DNA of 64,000 nt from Plenodomus lindquistii. Lineage: Eukaryota > Ascomycota > Dothideomycetes > Pleosporales > Leptosphaeriaceae. The DNA lies in contig JANUWI010000001.1 of the NCBI GenBank assembly GCA_025504975.1, positions 496,001 through 560,000 of the forward strand, given 5' to 3'. Under the pieces are notes generated by a model, which saw nothing but the letters and a program-made list of their open reading frames with translations, did no database searches and was not told the origin of the DNA. Shown one piece after another: positions 32,509 to 44,237 of the stretch. A program made the position numbers and the translations under genes. The stretch's first letter is position 1, and the number at the start of each line of letters is the position of its first letter.

Positions 32509-34563
32509 ATGGCCGCCTCCAACAAATCTCTCGCCTCGCTTCTTGCGCAAGCCTCTCTCGACGATCACGATGAAGTCCTGAAGGCTGCGAATGCCGCAAT
32601 TAAGAAGTCGAAGGGAGACGAGGAAGCACAGCACGTCAAGGCTGTGGCGCTACTGCACCTGGATCGGTACGAGGATGCGCTCAAGGTCTTCGAAGATGTC
32701 AAGGGACTGCAAGAGAAGGCGCGATTCGAGTATGCATATGCCCTATACAAGACAGGCAATGCGGCAAAGGCAGTCGATGTCGCCGAGGCAGCAGGAGCAG
32801 ACAGCGGCCGTGGGATGAAGCACATGCTTGCCCAAGCAGTATGATCAACAAGTGTCTGCGAGGTCGAGAGCTGACACGTAGCAGGCGTACCGCTCGGAGA
32901 ACTTCGCGCAAGCCGCCAAAGTGTACCGCGAACTAGCCACCCAACCCGTGCAGGACGAAGAATACGATATACGGATCAACTCAGGAGCCGTCGATGCACA
33001 ACTAGAGTGGACGGGGCAAGGAGAGCTGGCGCAGAAGAAGCAACCAACACGAGAAGATCTCGAGGTTTTTGAGACGGCCTTCAATGCAGCATGTGGAAGC
33101 ATAGCGCGCGGCGAGTTTGGTCAGGGACAAGTCTGTCTCAAGAGAGCCAAGGATCTGTGCAATGCCCTGTCCGACTTGAGTGAAGCGGAGAAACAAGCCG
33201 AATTGCTGCCCATTACTGTGCAGCAGGTCTACGTTCTGACGCAGCTGGGCAAGATCGATGAAGCTGAACAGCTGGCCACCTCAATCCCGTTCGCCGAGTA
33301 AGTTCGATTGGCACGCCCAATGTCATCAATGGCTCTAACCAGCGTAGCATCAAAGAACTGTCCACCCGCTACATAGCCCAGGTAAACAGCATCGCCGCCT
33401 CCAAAGAGCACTCGAACCCATACTTGTCGCATCGCCTCTTCCATTCATCGCCAAAGCCTCCCGTCACAGACCAACACTTTTCCTTCCAATCCAACATCCT
33501 ACGACAGGACGAATATGTCATGTCATTACTCTCGCAAAAGGTCGCCGGGGTGGCATCGTCAACCGAGAAGGTCATCAGCGCCGTTCCAGCTCCCTCACTA
33601 GCGCCGGCGGTCAACATGGCAGCAGTGCTCAACGCAGCGGCACATGCTCGCAATGCGGATACCGAGAAAGCCGCGTTGAAAGAGATTGTGCCACTGCTCG
33701 AGAAGAGACCAACCGATGTGGGACTGATCCTGACCATCACGCACCTTTACGTGATCACCAACAACTATGCAGCTGCGACACATCTGCTAGAGTCCTTTTT
33801 CAAGCGCCTTGAACAGAGTGGCAGCGCGTCAGATCTCGACGTCCGTTTTGCCCCGGGCCTGATTGCCACGCTCGTCTCCCTATATGCGCAACAAGGCCGT
33901 CCGGGGGCTTCGAAATCTGAGCTAGCAAAGGCTGCGGAATACTGGCGGAAACCACACAAATCCAAGACAGAAGCTCCATCAAAGTCGCTCATGGTCGCAG
34001 CTGGTACCGCCATGCTGGACACGCACAACACAGACAACGTCAAGATAGCAGGAGAGATTTTCAAGGGTCTTTACGACCAAGATAAGGAGGACCGCGCAGC
34101 AATCGCAGGTCTCGTCGCTGCATACAGCATCACAGATCCCTCTTCAATACCAGACGACCTCCTCTCGTACCTACCCGAAGCTTCACGTCTAGTCTCCGAC
34201 ATTGATGCCGTCGAGCTTGAAAAGGCAGGTGTGCCATCAGGCAGTCTCGCAGGCACCAGCACTACGGCCGACTCCAAGAAACGCAGTGCACCAACCAAGA
34301 TCCCAGCCACCCGGACCAAGCGGCTACGTAAGGCGAGGATGCCAAAGGACTATGTCGAGGGCAAGAAGATGGATGCAGAGAGGTGGCTGCCCATGCGTGA
34401 CAGGAGCTATTACAGACCGAAGGGCAGGAAGGGCAAGAAGAGGGCCGAGGGTCTCACACAGGGTGGTATAGTTGCCGAGGACAAGGGCACGCCTGCTCCT
34501 CAGGTCAAAGCGGGGGGTGACAAGGGGAAGAATAAGAAGAAGGGTAAAGGCGGGAAGTGGTAG
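32509..34563 (+). CDS. SRP72: Signal recognition particle subunit SRP72
   Basis: Three exons: 32509-32838, 32885-33297 and 33348-34563; introns of 46 and 50 nt; product about 652 aa. The N-terminal 400 residues are helical repeats of TPR type (for example AQHVKAVALLHLDRYEDALKVF, residues 42-63, and QVYVLTQLGKIDEAEQLA). The C-terminus has the SRP72 RNA-binding signature: KKRSAPTK, KTRLRK-like KRLRKARMPKDY, then DAERWLPMRDRSYYRPKGRK, ending in a Lys/Gly-rich tail KKKGKGGKW. It forms the SRP68/72 dimer on 7SL RNA in the cytosol and supports targeting of secretory proteins to the ER. The ATG at 32509 is used; the frame is open slightly upstream but only from TTG. Confidence 0.94.
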
Positions 34564-35335
34564 ATCATCTAGCTGTGAACCAAAAGTCACAAACTCATAC
34601 GAGACACATAATGCTCAACGTCTGCATTTGGTCCACACTATATGCATGACAAGGTCACTTTACTCTACACGAAATTCTGCTTCTTTACATCTTCGCGGAT
34701 ATAACGACAGAATCCCGTCTTGTGACTAAAGCGTGTGCGCTAGATACGACTGGAGTAGTCGACACGAGTCATGCAGCACATATGCTCCCTATGAGCTCTA
34801 TGCTACCCCTCCTTCTGATGCCGACCAAGCAACAACCACTTTTCCAAGGTCGAGAGCTATCTCACAGCGTTCTTTTCATGACGAAGAAATGCTTGTTTGT
34901 ATACCTTGCAACTATCGGACCCCTCTTACCCTGATAACAAGATCTAGAACCATTTTCATGACAAGTAGAAACAATGCTCGTCTAATCCGTTTGATTCGAG
35001 ACGATTCGATTCGATCTACGTATCGGAGTTAAGAGCAACCGAGGCTTAATGTCCAACAATGAAGGTTTAGATCTTCCTAACGCATGCCTAACTAGGACCC
35101 CCAGACACGCAAAAGTGGAGTTTCCCACTACTCTTGACGTTGTATTAATAACAGTAACAAACTAACAAACACTTTTCTCCTCCCTTCTACATAAACATCT
35201 TCTGTCTCTCTCCGTGGACCCTCACATTCATACATTACACACTTCCAACTTTCTCCCCCTCCCAATATCACACCACCAAACACACCTCACACTTCACACC
35301 TCACAACACATCACACCACACCACACCACACCACA
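34564..35335. other. Intergenic, no gene seen
   Basis: 772 bp between tandem + strand genes. The final 120 bases before the oxidoreductase ATG are strikingly C/A-rich with repeated CACACC units, reading as a fungal 5' UTR. No other feature is seen. Confidence 0.45.
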
Positions 35336-36400
35336 ATGTCCCCCCAACAAACCCGACAATGGATCCTCTCCAACCCCCCGCAAAACGACCCCGTCCTCAC
35401 CGGCCCCAACCCAACCTTCACCCTACAAACCATCCCGCTCCCGCCCCTCCCCCCAGACTCCGCCCTCGTAAAAACCCTCTACCTCTCCAACGACCCCGCC
35501 CAACGCGGCTGGATCCAAAAAGACATGGACCCATCACGCCTGTACACTGCGCCCGTGCTCCCCGGCTCCGTAATGCGCGCCTACGGCATCGGAAAAGTCG
35601 TACGCAGCACCACGTCCGATCTCGAGCCCGGCACCCTAGTCCTCGGCAACCTAAACTGGAGCGAATACGCCGTCGTGCAAAAAGGCAGCGTGCGCGTAAT
35701 TTCCGGCGACGAGAGCGCGGGAATCCGGCCTACGCATTTTCTCGGTGCGCTGGGCGCAACGGGACTCACGGCGTACTATGGGCTTGTGGACCGTGTGCGC
35801 GCGGGGAGAGATGATGTGCTTGTTGTTTCTGGGGCGGCGGGCGCAACGGGGAGTATGGTGGTGCAGATTGCAAAGCATATTGTGGGGTGTAAGCGCATTG
35901 TTGGGATTGCGGGGGGCCAGGCCAAGTGCAAGTGGGTTGTTGAATCGCTGGGTGCGGATGCGTGTGTGGATTACAAGGCCGAGTCGTTTGAGCGCGATCT
36001 CCGCGCTGCGACTGAGGGAGGGGTAGACGTGTATTTTGATAATGTGGGAGGCGAGATTTTGGATCGTATGCTTACGCTCATTAAACCGCATGGGAGGATC
36101 GCGGCGTGTGGTGCTGTGTCGACGTATAATAGTTTGGGGGAAACGGGGATTAAGAATTGGTTTGAGATTATCTCGAATCGGATTGAGGTGAGGGGATTTA
36201 TTGTTACGGATGCGTTGGAGGCTGGGAAGGGGGGGCAGTGGGTGGCGGAGTTGACGGAGAAGGTTAGGGAGGGTAAGATTCATGTGGGTGAGGATACGGA
36301 GACGGTGGTTAAGACTAGGTTCGAGGATGTTCCGAAGACGTGGACTATGTTGTTTGAGGGGGGGAATACGGGCAAGTTGATTACGCAGATTGAAGCTTAG
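35336..36400 (+). CDS. NADP-dependent oxidoreductase, MDR family (leukotriene B4 dehydrogenase/prostaglandin reductase-like)
   Basis: Single exon, 354 aa, the usual length of this subgroup. The N-terminal GroES-like fold contains YLSNDPAQRGWI, typical of the LTB4DH/double-bond reductase group. The Rossmann part has the nucleotide-binding GAAGATGSMVVQIAKH (about residues 160-175) and GGVDVYFDNVGGEILD. No structural or catalytic zinc Cys clusters are seen, which fits the zinc-independent subgroup reducing alpha,beta-unsaturated aldehydes and ketones with NADPH. The true substrate is unknown. The first third of the gene uses almost only C-ending codons and the last third mostly G/T-ending codons, a visible internal shift in codon style. 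The stop is only 52 bp from that of the convergent neighbour. Confidence 0.9.
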   Translation: MSPQQTRQWILSNPPQNDPVLTGPNPTFTLQTIPLPPLPPDSALVKTLYLSNDPAQRGWIQKDMDPSRLYTAPVLPGSVMRAYGIGKVVRSTTSDLEPGTLVLGNLNWSEYAVVQKGSVRVISGDESAGIRPTHFLGALGATGLTAYYGLVDRVRAGRDDVLVVSGAAGATGSMVVQIAKHIVGCKRIVGIAGGQAKCKWVVESLGADACVDYKAESFERDLRAATEGGVDVYFDNVGGEILDRMLTLIKPHGRIAACGAVSTYNSLGETGIKNWFEIISNRIEVRGFIVTDALEAGKGGQWVAELTEKVREGKIHVGEDTETVVKTRFEDVPKTWTMLFEGGNTGKLITQIEA

Positions 36401-36452
36401 TGAGAGGGAACTTGAGCTTATAAAAACTTGTCTTACCCCACACCCTCCCTCC

Positions 36453-39400
36453 CTACTCCCCTTTCTTCTTCTTCCTCCCCCGTTTCTTCGACATCACCAT
36501 CTCAACATCCTCTCCACCTCCCTCCCCCTCATCCCCAGCCCTCCCCCTCCCTTTCCCACCACCCCCGTTCTTCACTGCCATCTTCTTCGCCACCTTATTC
36601 CCCCTTAAACCAGTCTTCCTCTTCTTCTTTGGCTTCTCATCATCATCATCGTCTTCTTCTTCCCCATCACTATTGACCTCCTTGTACGACACCGGTGTAA
36701 CAGAGCGTGTGGAATGTCGCGACCCAACCGCTGGTGTTGCAGAGCGACTACTTCGCGTTCGTTTCTTGACTGCCGGTTTCTCAGGCTCATGTGAAGGCCC
36801 CAGAGAATAGGGGTCGGGGGTTCGCTTAGGAAGTAAACGGCGAGGGACTTGTTTGGACGCAGCTTTAGTTTTAGGAGGGGATGAAAGGGGAGAAAGATTT
36901 TCGATAGGTGTGTCGGTCATGCCAGGGGTTTCGGGGATTCCGAGGACTGTTTGGGTTTCTTGGATGGTAGTGATATCGGAGGTTTCGGTGGTGGTGACGA
37001 TGTCGTCTGGGCCTTGTGATCCGATGGTGCGGCTTTTGCCCTTTATAAGCGTGGTCTGTTCGATTGTGAGCTCTTCTGGGCTAGCTGGGCGAATGATTTC
37101 TGTGCTTTTCATAGTGACTGTTTCCTTTGCTGGGCTCTTGGCATCCGCTGTCACAGGAATAGCACCTGGAACACGTGCTGTTCCCAGAATCGAGGTACCC
37201 AGACCTCTTGTCGGCGAACTGGCTGTGTGGATAGCAAGGCCATATCGATCTACATCAATCGTTTCTGGGATCGTGCTCGGGAACTTCAACACAGCGACGT
37301 CTTCACCGCTGTCAGAATTCTTCCCTACATCAGCACCCTTAGTATCGGTTGGGCTATCACCTCCTTTTGTTTGTATCGTGGTCTCCGGCGGCGGAGTTGC
37401 CTGAAACCTCGCTGGCGGATCGATAGAACTCCCACGTTCGGGTGATTCCCCAAACAAACTATCCATGCCGTCATCACCCATGGTTTCTTGCGGCTGTGCA
37501 AAGCTCTGTGATGGACGGAGTCCATGCTCGAGTAGGCCAGGCGTATCGATAGGGACAGAGTCATCAGGTGGAGATTGAGGCTGGAACATCCCCTTCGGGG
37601 TCTCAGGGACTTCGGGAGTGGCGACGTGGACGTCACTCATACTCGTATTTGCGGATGAGGACTTCGCAACAGCGGCTGCGTCGGTTTCGGCCTTGGCCTT
37701 GGCTTTGGCTTTGGCAGCAGCCTCACGGGCTTCTTCTTCAAATATCTGCGCTGCCATTGGTGCCGCACGTTTCTCTTCCAGTCTCTTGGCCAGCGTATCA
37801 AACGAGGGCGATTGATGTGCACATTGGAGGGCATCATCTAAGAACAGCGAGGGTAGACGTTCCAACGCCGTGCGGGTATTCTGCAGAACCTTTCGAATCT
37901 TAACCGCGTCGTCTGCAATTGTTTTGATATCGTTGCTTGACCTGTGGAGATCGTGCTGGATCACAGTCTCGATGTTCTCGTCGCTGAGGCTACGAGCACG
38001 GTCTTGCAGTGCTACGAGCCAAGTATGTCGGGTGGTGAGGCGATGGCGTTGCTCATTCGCAGTTAAACCTCGAATCCTTCTTTTTCCTGCTCTTGCTTTT
38101 TGCTCGTTGTCCCGATCATCATCATAAAAGTCTAAGTCGGGGTCGACTTCTGGGTCTCCAGGCGGCTTTTCAGTCTGGAGCTTCTTCCGGTAAGTCTCTT
38201 CTTTTTGGCTTGCCACCTTTGCTATTTTCGTTGCTCGCTCAAGTTCTTCACGCTCGATTTGCTCGATTTCTTCTTCAGGGACGTCATCGAGACCACTAAC
38301 GGTCTTAGGTTAGATTCATGCATATGCAGAGGAAGTAAATTTGTCCTTACCTGTAAGCAGCTGATTCTCCTGGACTTGACTCATCCTCGTGTGGTCTCCC
38401 CAGAACTGGCTCTTTGAATGTCGGAGGCGCCTCAGTTCGAATCTAACACGATCTTGTCAGCCAATATACGGAACAGGGAGTAGAGACCTTTAACTCGACA
38501 CGCAAACATGCGCTGCTTACCCAGAGTCGACGAACGAAGCGACCACCAGGCCAGATTTTCGCTTCGGGTAGATGTGTAAGCTCTGAAACTCCATTTCCCA
38601 CTTTCCACTCAAGATCTTCACGAGTCTGCATGTGTTGTCGCTCTTCGGCAAAAGTGTGCATCTTCCATCCGTCTCTAGGGTCGAGCAGCTTCCTGAGGCG
38701 TGAATTACAGATCCTGTCAAAATTACGGGGCATCCTCACGTGCAACTCCGAGAGATTCGTAAGTTTTGCAGCGTAACTGGTCCAGAATCGCTGCCAACAA
38801 ACAGCTTCTCGAAGATAGGCTGCGTGTCTTGCAAGTTTATGTAGTGTCGACTCGCCGTGTGCATCCCCCGGGTTGTAGTCATCAGAAGGGTGGACATTTG
38901 CGTCTTCGCCCGTGGGTAAACAGGCAATATTGCTGCTGGCCAGTCTGGAACAGGGTTTTGGCTGTGAGCGTGACCTGAAAACGGCTAGAGCACCCCCGCT
39001 TGCTGTTGTCGTGATGAATCTTTCGTGCCATTGCTTTCCAAAGGGACACTTTCTGTGACTCCAAGGGCAGAGACTGCGGGGGCATCTCGCTGTGGGCCCG
39101 GTGTAAAGCTCTTCTTCGTCGATGTCCTGAAGACGATCCCGACTGAGCGGGTTGCGGAGGTCGTAGTGTATGATCAGGGCATCTACGAGAGGCGCAATCT
39201 GATCTAAACTGTTGTTGAATGGCTTACTCATTACATCAGCCCATGCAACCTCATCACAGCCCCAATACAGGCTTGATAAGTCTGAGTGACGACGGCCGAT
39301 AAGTATCCTAATTGGGGTGTTCGCATCTCGCATGATTTGGAGTTGCTGCGCAATCTGCCCAATGACTGCATCTTGTCCATGAGGGAAATCAAGTTTCATG

Positions 39401-40947
39401 AAGCAGTCCCAATCAAACACTGGTCGCCAACCAAACGTTTTGGTCATCCAACCATACAGGCTCGTGAGCTGGTTGGTCGACATGTCCTTGTCGTCCGATC
39501 GAGGCCGTATCATCGCCAGAGGCTGAATGGGAGCGGTGCTGCCGACTTGCCACTCTGGTATTCTGCGTATCATTTGTCACACGGCTGTAAAGAGCAAAGG
39601 AGGGGGTATAACATACAATGGATAGAACTGAATGATCCCATGACCTCTAATCACCCCTCCTCTATACAACTTGAACAGATTCTCATATACCGACGTCGAC
39701 GCCAAGGAGTCGAGATCATCTTTGGCAGTCATAGTATCTCCCTCACCACCCAAGGAGATAGCCATCCAGTTCCTATAAGGGGAGGTGCCGTTATTGTTTG
39801 ATGCTGCTATATACTGATGCTGGTAAAGGCTTTCCGCAAATGCTGGTCTGTCGACATGGTCATCTTGACCAAGACCTTCGTTGTCTTGAGAGGAAAAAGA
39901 CGGGAGCCACCATTTCGATTGGGCTGGAAACACCTTATTGTGCTCCTTTTCGTAATTCTCGAGTGTGGTCTGGTACGCAAGAGCGGCAACAGACTTCAGC
40001 ATGCCTGAATGGTTGGCCTGACTGGAGGTGGGTGAATGAGTTCGAGCCCAGGCTCCAAGGTCTACGCCAATGTGAGTAATGGCTGACTTCCGTTTGAGAA
40101 GTTCTGCAACGACATATTCAATCGAGGGCTGACACAGTCGTAGCTCGAGAGTTGTTGCTGTTGAGGGTATGGATGCAATAGTCTCCGTGATCCAGTCCAA
40201 GGCATCTTCAGGTGATCCGAACATATACGGTAGCATTTCGCTGTCGCGTGTGTCTCGAATGCAGAGCGTCCGAAGAACATTGCACATTGACAAGTAACGC
40301 CGTATGGGCAATATCTCCCGAAATAAAGTTCCGGGTGCCCTAAGATCTGGTATACCCAACCATCTGAGCTTGCTGAGCAAAGCTGGTATTCTTTCCCCCA
40401 AGTTGTTGGCAGCCTTTGGTCCGTTCGAGGCGGTACTGGTATGATCTAGCGTATTACTGAATGCAGCATCACTCAGGTCCAGGCTTTCGAGCTCTGTGAG
40501 GTGACGTGAGATCCAATCCATGTCTTTCTCATCCATCCAGTGAGCCACTGCGATACGCTTGACCCACAAGCATCTTTGTTTGTGTTCTGCGACCCTTGTC
40601 TTGAACGCCTGCCAGCGGTCTCTGGGAGAAGGATATCCAGATTCGCCATTGTGACCCTTGCTTCGATAGCCTCGCTGTCGCTCCCACAGGAGCTGCCTCT
40701 TCAAGCCACGAGCTCCTGTAAAAGGTTCGTCCGCGTGAACGCCCTGCCAGTCCCAGTACGTGAATGGCTCGTAGTATATCGCTTTCCTTGCAACAACACC
40801 ACCTTTTTCGTGCGGGCCGATCGCGATATACAGTGCCGCGCTAGACTGGCGCCCAGCGTACCGACAGATCGACTCTGTGATGGCGCTGGGTAGTGACCAT
40901 GGGCCGCTCTCGCGAGCAAAGGGTTTGTCGATTTGGATCATGATCAT
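36453..40947 (-). CDS. Very long F-box-like protein joined to a basic AT-hook-like C-terminal half
   Basis: Four exons with agreeing phases: 40947-39617, 39562-38521, 38442-38351 and 38295-36453; introns of 54, 78 and 55 nt (GTATGT..CGCAG, GTAAGC..GTTAG, GTAAGG..GTTAG); product about 1435 aa. The N-terminus has an F-box-like start, PWSLPSAITESICRYAG, followed by a region with leucine-rich stretches (ELESLDLSDAAF, LRWLGIPDLR) like the variable part of fungal F-box proteins. Exon 3 has no Met and an in-frame stop sits just before it, so it must be spliced from upstream; this supports one gene. The second half is Ser/Pro/Thr-rich and charged, with an Ala/Lys helix (KAKAKAKAE) and a basic tail KKRGRKKKKGE with AT-hook-like character. 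I do not recognise the family. Two separate genes remain possible (second start MASQKEETYRKK at 38216). Confidence 0.62.
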
Positions 40948-41572
40948 ATTATGGGCTGTATTCGCAACACGGACAGAGTAATCACATAGTCTTGCAATTC
41001 ATGGTGAGTCCCTCGAAAGTAAGGACACGTTTCTGCTGAAGTGATGGCAAATGGAAGTGCACTTCTGCGGGTGCTCCCTGGCATGAAGCCTTTGTTGACA
41101 CTTGAGCTGACAGCGCTTTGTCCGATGAGTATAATGTGCTTCTGTAACGCCACTCTCTCCGCTTGCGGATACGAGCACCAATCGACGCGCGCCTGGAGAT
41201 TACTCTCCTTTGTGTGTATCATTGTTTTTGTGTGTGTGGCTGGGAGTTTACTCACTTGACAGCTATACTCGCCTAGCAACAGGTTGAATGTGGTTAGCAA
41301 GAACGAAAGAAACATATATGCAGCTACAAACGCCTTGCAGTTGACAACAAAGGAGATGTTGCAGTTTTCAAAGTCACCGTTGAACCCTCGGGTAGGAGAC
41401 TCGAACCTGGATGCAGTCAGCACGTCATCTGCTTTCTGGCCTTCCACAGTCTTTGATGATGGTGGAGTTTCTAGCCTGCTATGATGCACACATTGGCCGC
41501 TGACGCGCGGTCAGCAATAGAGAATTGGAGTGTATGGACTTCATTGTACATTGTATCATAACGTTGGATGCA
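40948..41572. other. Intergenic, no supported gene
   Basis: 625 bp between the start of the F-box-like gene and the stop of the SNARE gene. A 181-codon minus-strand frame (41489-40944) exists but has no recognisable motif and overlaps the F-box-like start. An extra 5' exon of the F-box-like gene could lie here, since CAATACAG-type acceptor sequence precedes its ATG. Confidence 0.4.
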
Positions 41573-42873
41573 CTATAGTAGCCGGTCGTCTTGCTGCAAG
41601 TTGAATAGACGTCGTTTTCGCCGGTGCCAGTTGCGACTCGTACGCGACGCCACGGATTGGCGCCGATTCCGCGTCATGACTGCGGGCGGAATATCTGGAA
41701 CCTGAGGAACGACAGGCGTGTTGTTGCCGCCTTTGCGACTCAGCTTTAGAGAGAGCAATATAAAGACGCCTGCGATGAGAATGGCGAGCAACAGCATAAT
41801 CTTCCTCTTGATGCCGCGCTTCTGGTAGCCAGAAGCCACCTTGAGCTCCTTGTCGGCCTCTTTGACATCTCTCGACATATTCTCGACATTGTAGTCTATG
41901 CGGTCCAGCATGCTGCCTTGGTCAATGACCATGGTCTGTAGCTCCTGGAAGATGTTGGCCAGCTCGATGATGCCCTGGGCAATGTCTTCGATTTCGCGCT
42001 CGCGTTGAGCAATCAGGGCCTCGTTCGGATCGTGGCGTAGGCGCTGCTGCTTGGTCTGTAGCAGTGTGGACTGCGAGAAGGAGCGATCGGCGTCGGACTC
42101 TTGGAGGGCGGGGTCGTTGTAGGGGTTCTGCACGGGGGTCGCGGAGCGGAAGGGAGAATCAAAGCCACCCAGGTCGCGCAGCTCTGGGGGGATGTTAGCA
42201 TGCAGACCTGGCCAAGTACATTGTGTATGTGAATGTGCAGAAGGTATGCAGCTTACTCTTGAGATAGGCAGACTGCTTCTTGCGGAACATGGCGCTGACC
42301 TCGCCCACGCGCGTGGCTAGGGAGATTTTGAGGTTCTGGGCCATGACCTCCTCGCCTGGCTTGATGCTGCCCTGCTGCTTGGCGTCGCGCACCATGGTCT
42401 CGATGCGCTTGATGGCCTGCTGGCAGCGCTGGAAGCTGCGTGTGATGCCCTGGGTGAGGTGTTCAATCTCGCGCTCCTCGCGCTTCTTGACGGCTTCGTC
42501 GTCGAAGCCCGGCAACACGTGCTTCTGGTGCAGGGGATCCAGCTTGCGCGTCTGCTTTGCAATGTCTGCGAGGTGTTCGGTGACCTCGTCCTGGATGTCC
42601 AGCCAGCGGGGAGGCAGCAGATCCATCTCTATGACAGCGTCGCCGTCGTCGTCGTCGTATGCGCCGCCCGACATGAGTCCCTGGCGCTCCTCGGACATGC
42701 GACGGCCGTCGCCGAAGCCATTGGAGCCAGGCCCGCCATAGCGCGTCTTCTTCTGGGGGTAGTGCGCGTACGACTGGCGGTAGGAGATGAAGCTGTTGGG
42801 GCTACGTCAGCGCACTGGGTGGGCATGCCATGTGCGAAGGCACCACGTACAGATTGGTGCGGTCTCGCCACAT
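41573..42873 (-). CDS. TLG2: Qa-SNARE of the Tlg2/syntaxin-16 type
   Basis: Three exons: 42873-42851 (23 nt), 42792-42257 and 42183-41573; introns of 58 and 73 nt; product about 389 aa. The tiny first exon encodes MWRDRTN and joins to LFISYRQSYAHY, the hallmark N-terminus of Tlg2/syntaxin-16 (the N-peptide bound by Vps45 in this family). The Habc region follows, with WLDIQDEVTEHLADIAKQ at about residue 75. The SNARE motif runs around 230-290, with the zero-layer Gln in ANIFQELQTMV. The membrane anchor IMLLLAILIAGVFILLSLKL lies near residue 310. An unusually long basic tail of about 50 residues follows the anchor (lumenal side). It drives fusion at the trans-Golgi/endosome. It diverges from calmodulin. 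Confidence 0.92.
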
Positions 42874-43290
42874 GTTGGACGGGCGGGCGTTATGGCCACT
42901 CGGTCATGGTACTCGTGCCGGGAGAGAGACGGGCACGGCGGTTGCTCGCAGTCTACACGTCTATACCGCAGGCACAGAGAGTCCGCGCACTCGAGACACT
43001 TTTGGCGGTCGATGGGCGAGCTGGGCTGGGCTGGGCGGGCAGGGACGCCGGGGTCCGCTGAGCCGCTCCTCCCGCCGTGATAGGGCGCCACGGCTGACAG
43101 CTGCTCCACACGCCTCCAGCCGCAAACACTGGCACCTTTCCCCCCCTTCACACTTCGTCTCCACCCGCCTGCCATATCGCCCGCCAGATAGTCGCGCCCA
43201 CACACACGCACGCACGCACGACCGCCGAGCAACCTCTGCCCCCTTTCACCCCCCAACCTGCACCACACACACCCGCACGCCACAGCAGAC
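42874..43290. promoter_or_regulatory. Divergent promoter SNARE / calmodulin
   Basis: 417 bp of strongly C/G-rich sequence. The calmodulin side has CACACACGCACGCACGCACG (about 43197-43220) and pyrimidine tracts, as in TATA-less, highly expressed fungal promoters. Long open frames cross it in several phases on both strands because of its high G/C content; none is credible. Confidence 0.5.
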
Positions 43291-44237
43291 ATGGTTCGTC
43301 GACCCCGCCAGCCCTCTTCGCGTCGCCATGGCATACCCCGCCCTCAAATGCAACGCCGCTGCCCACGGCCCCAGGCTCGCCTCGACGCGCATCGCTGACC
43401 CAATCTGCACAGGCTGATTCTCTCACCGAGGAGCAAGTCTCCGAGTTCAAGGAGGCATTCTCTCTGTTCGTAAGTCGGCCCCCTGTCCCTCGACCCTCGA
43501 CCGCGCGGCTGCCTAGTGGCCTGTTGCTGTCAGTGTTTACTCGGTCCCAGCCATGTGCTAACACGCCTTCTCACCACAGGACAAGGACGGTGATGGTCAG
43601 TAGCCCCGCTTCCTCTCTCCCCGTCATGCGCCTATTGCAAACCCCACATGGACGAGACGAATGCGCGCATTCGACATGGAATTGAGCCACGGCCAAGGCT
43701 GGCTTACGACTGCAACTCGTACACATGGGACCACACCACTGACACCATTGTGCCACAGGTCAGATCACCACCAAGGAGCTAGGCACCGTCATGCGCTCCC
43801 TGGGCCAAAACCCCAGCGAGTCCGAGCTGCAGGACATGATCAACGAGGTTGACGCTGACAACAACGGCACCATTGATTTCCCTGGTACATCAGCACTCGT
43901 CTTGTCACGCCCTCTGTACGCGGCTGACAAAATCCACAGAATTCCTCACCATGATGGCGCGCAAGATGAAGGACACCGACTCCGAAGAGGAGATCCGGGA
44001 AGCCTTCAAGGTCTTTGATCGCGACAACAACGGTTTTATCTCGGCCGCCGAGCTGCGTCACGTCATGACCTCCATTGGCGAGAAGTTGACCGACGACGAG
44101 GTCGACGAGATGATCAGGGAGGCTGACCAGGACGGCGATGGGCGCATTGACTGTAAGACGGCTTGCAGCACGTGCAAACCCCAGACACTGACACCACCCC
44201 AGACAACGAGTTCGTCCAGCTCATGATGCAAAAGTAA
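43291..44237 (+). CDS. CMD1: Calmodulin
   Basis: Six exons: 43291-43293 (the ATG alone), 43413-43469, 43580-43595 (16 nt), 43759-43884, 43940-44152 and 44203-44237; total 450 nt for 149 aa, the exact family length. Introns are 119, 110, 163, 55 and 50 nt. The protein reads [20 protein letters not shown], then four EF-hands: [36 protein letters not shown] and [12 protein letters not shown], each with the Ca-binding D-x-D/N-x-D/N-G spacing. It ends EFVQLMMQK. The start is set by the family: no other ATG can be joined in phase to ADSLTEE. The first donor, GTTCGT, is a weaker form of GTATGT. It is the Ca2+ sensor for calcineurin and CaM kinases. Confidence 0.95.

Noticed and set aside
35651..36283. 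210-codon frame antisense to the oxidoreductase gene
   Set aside because: Shadow of a well-supported MDR-family gene.
40944..41489. 181-codon minus-strand frame before the F-box-like gene
   Set aside because: No recognisable domain, overlaps the F-box-like start in another phase, and has no clear splice join. Kept only as a possible 5' region.
42807..43334. 175-codon minus-strand frame and 195-200-codon + strand frames in the SNARE/calmodulin promoter
   Set aside because: G/C-rich DNA gives long open frames in several phases at once; the calmodulin and SNARE exons explain the region.
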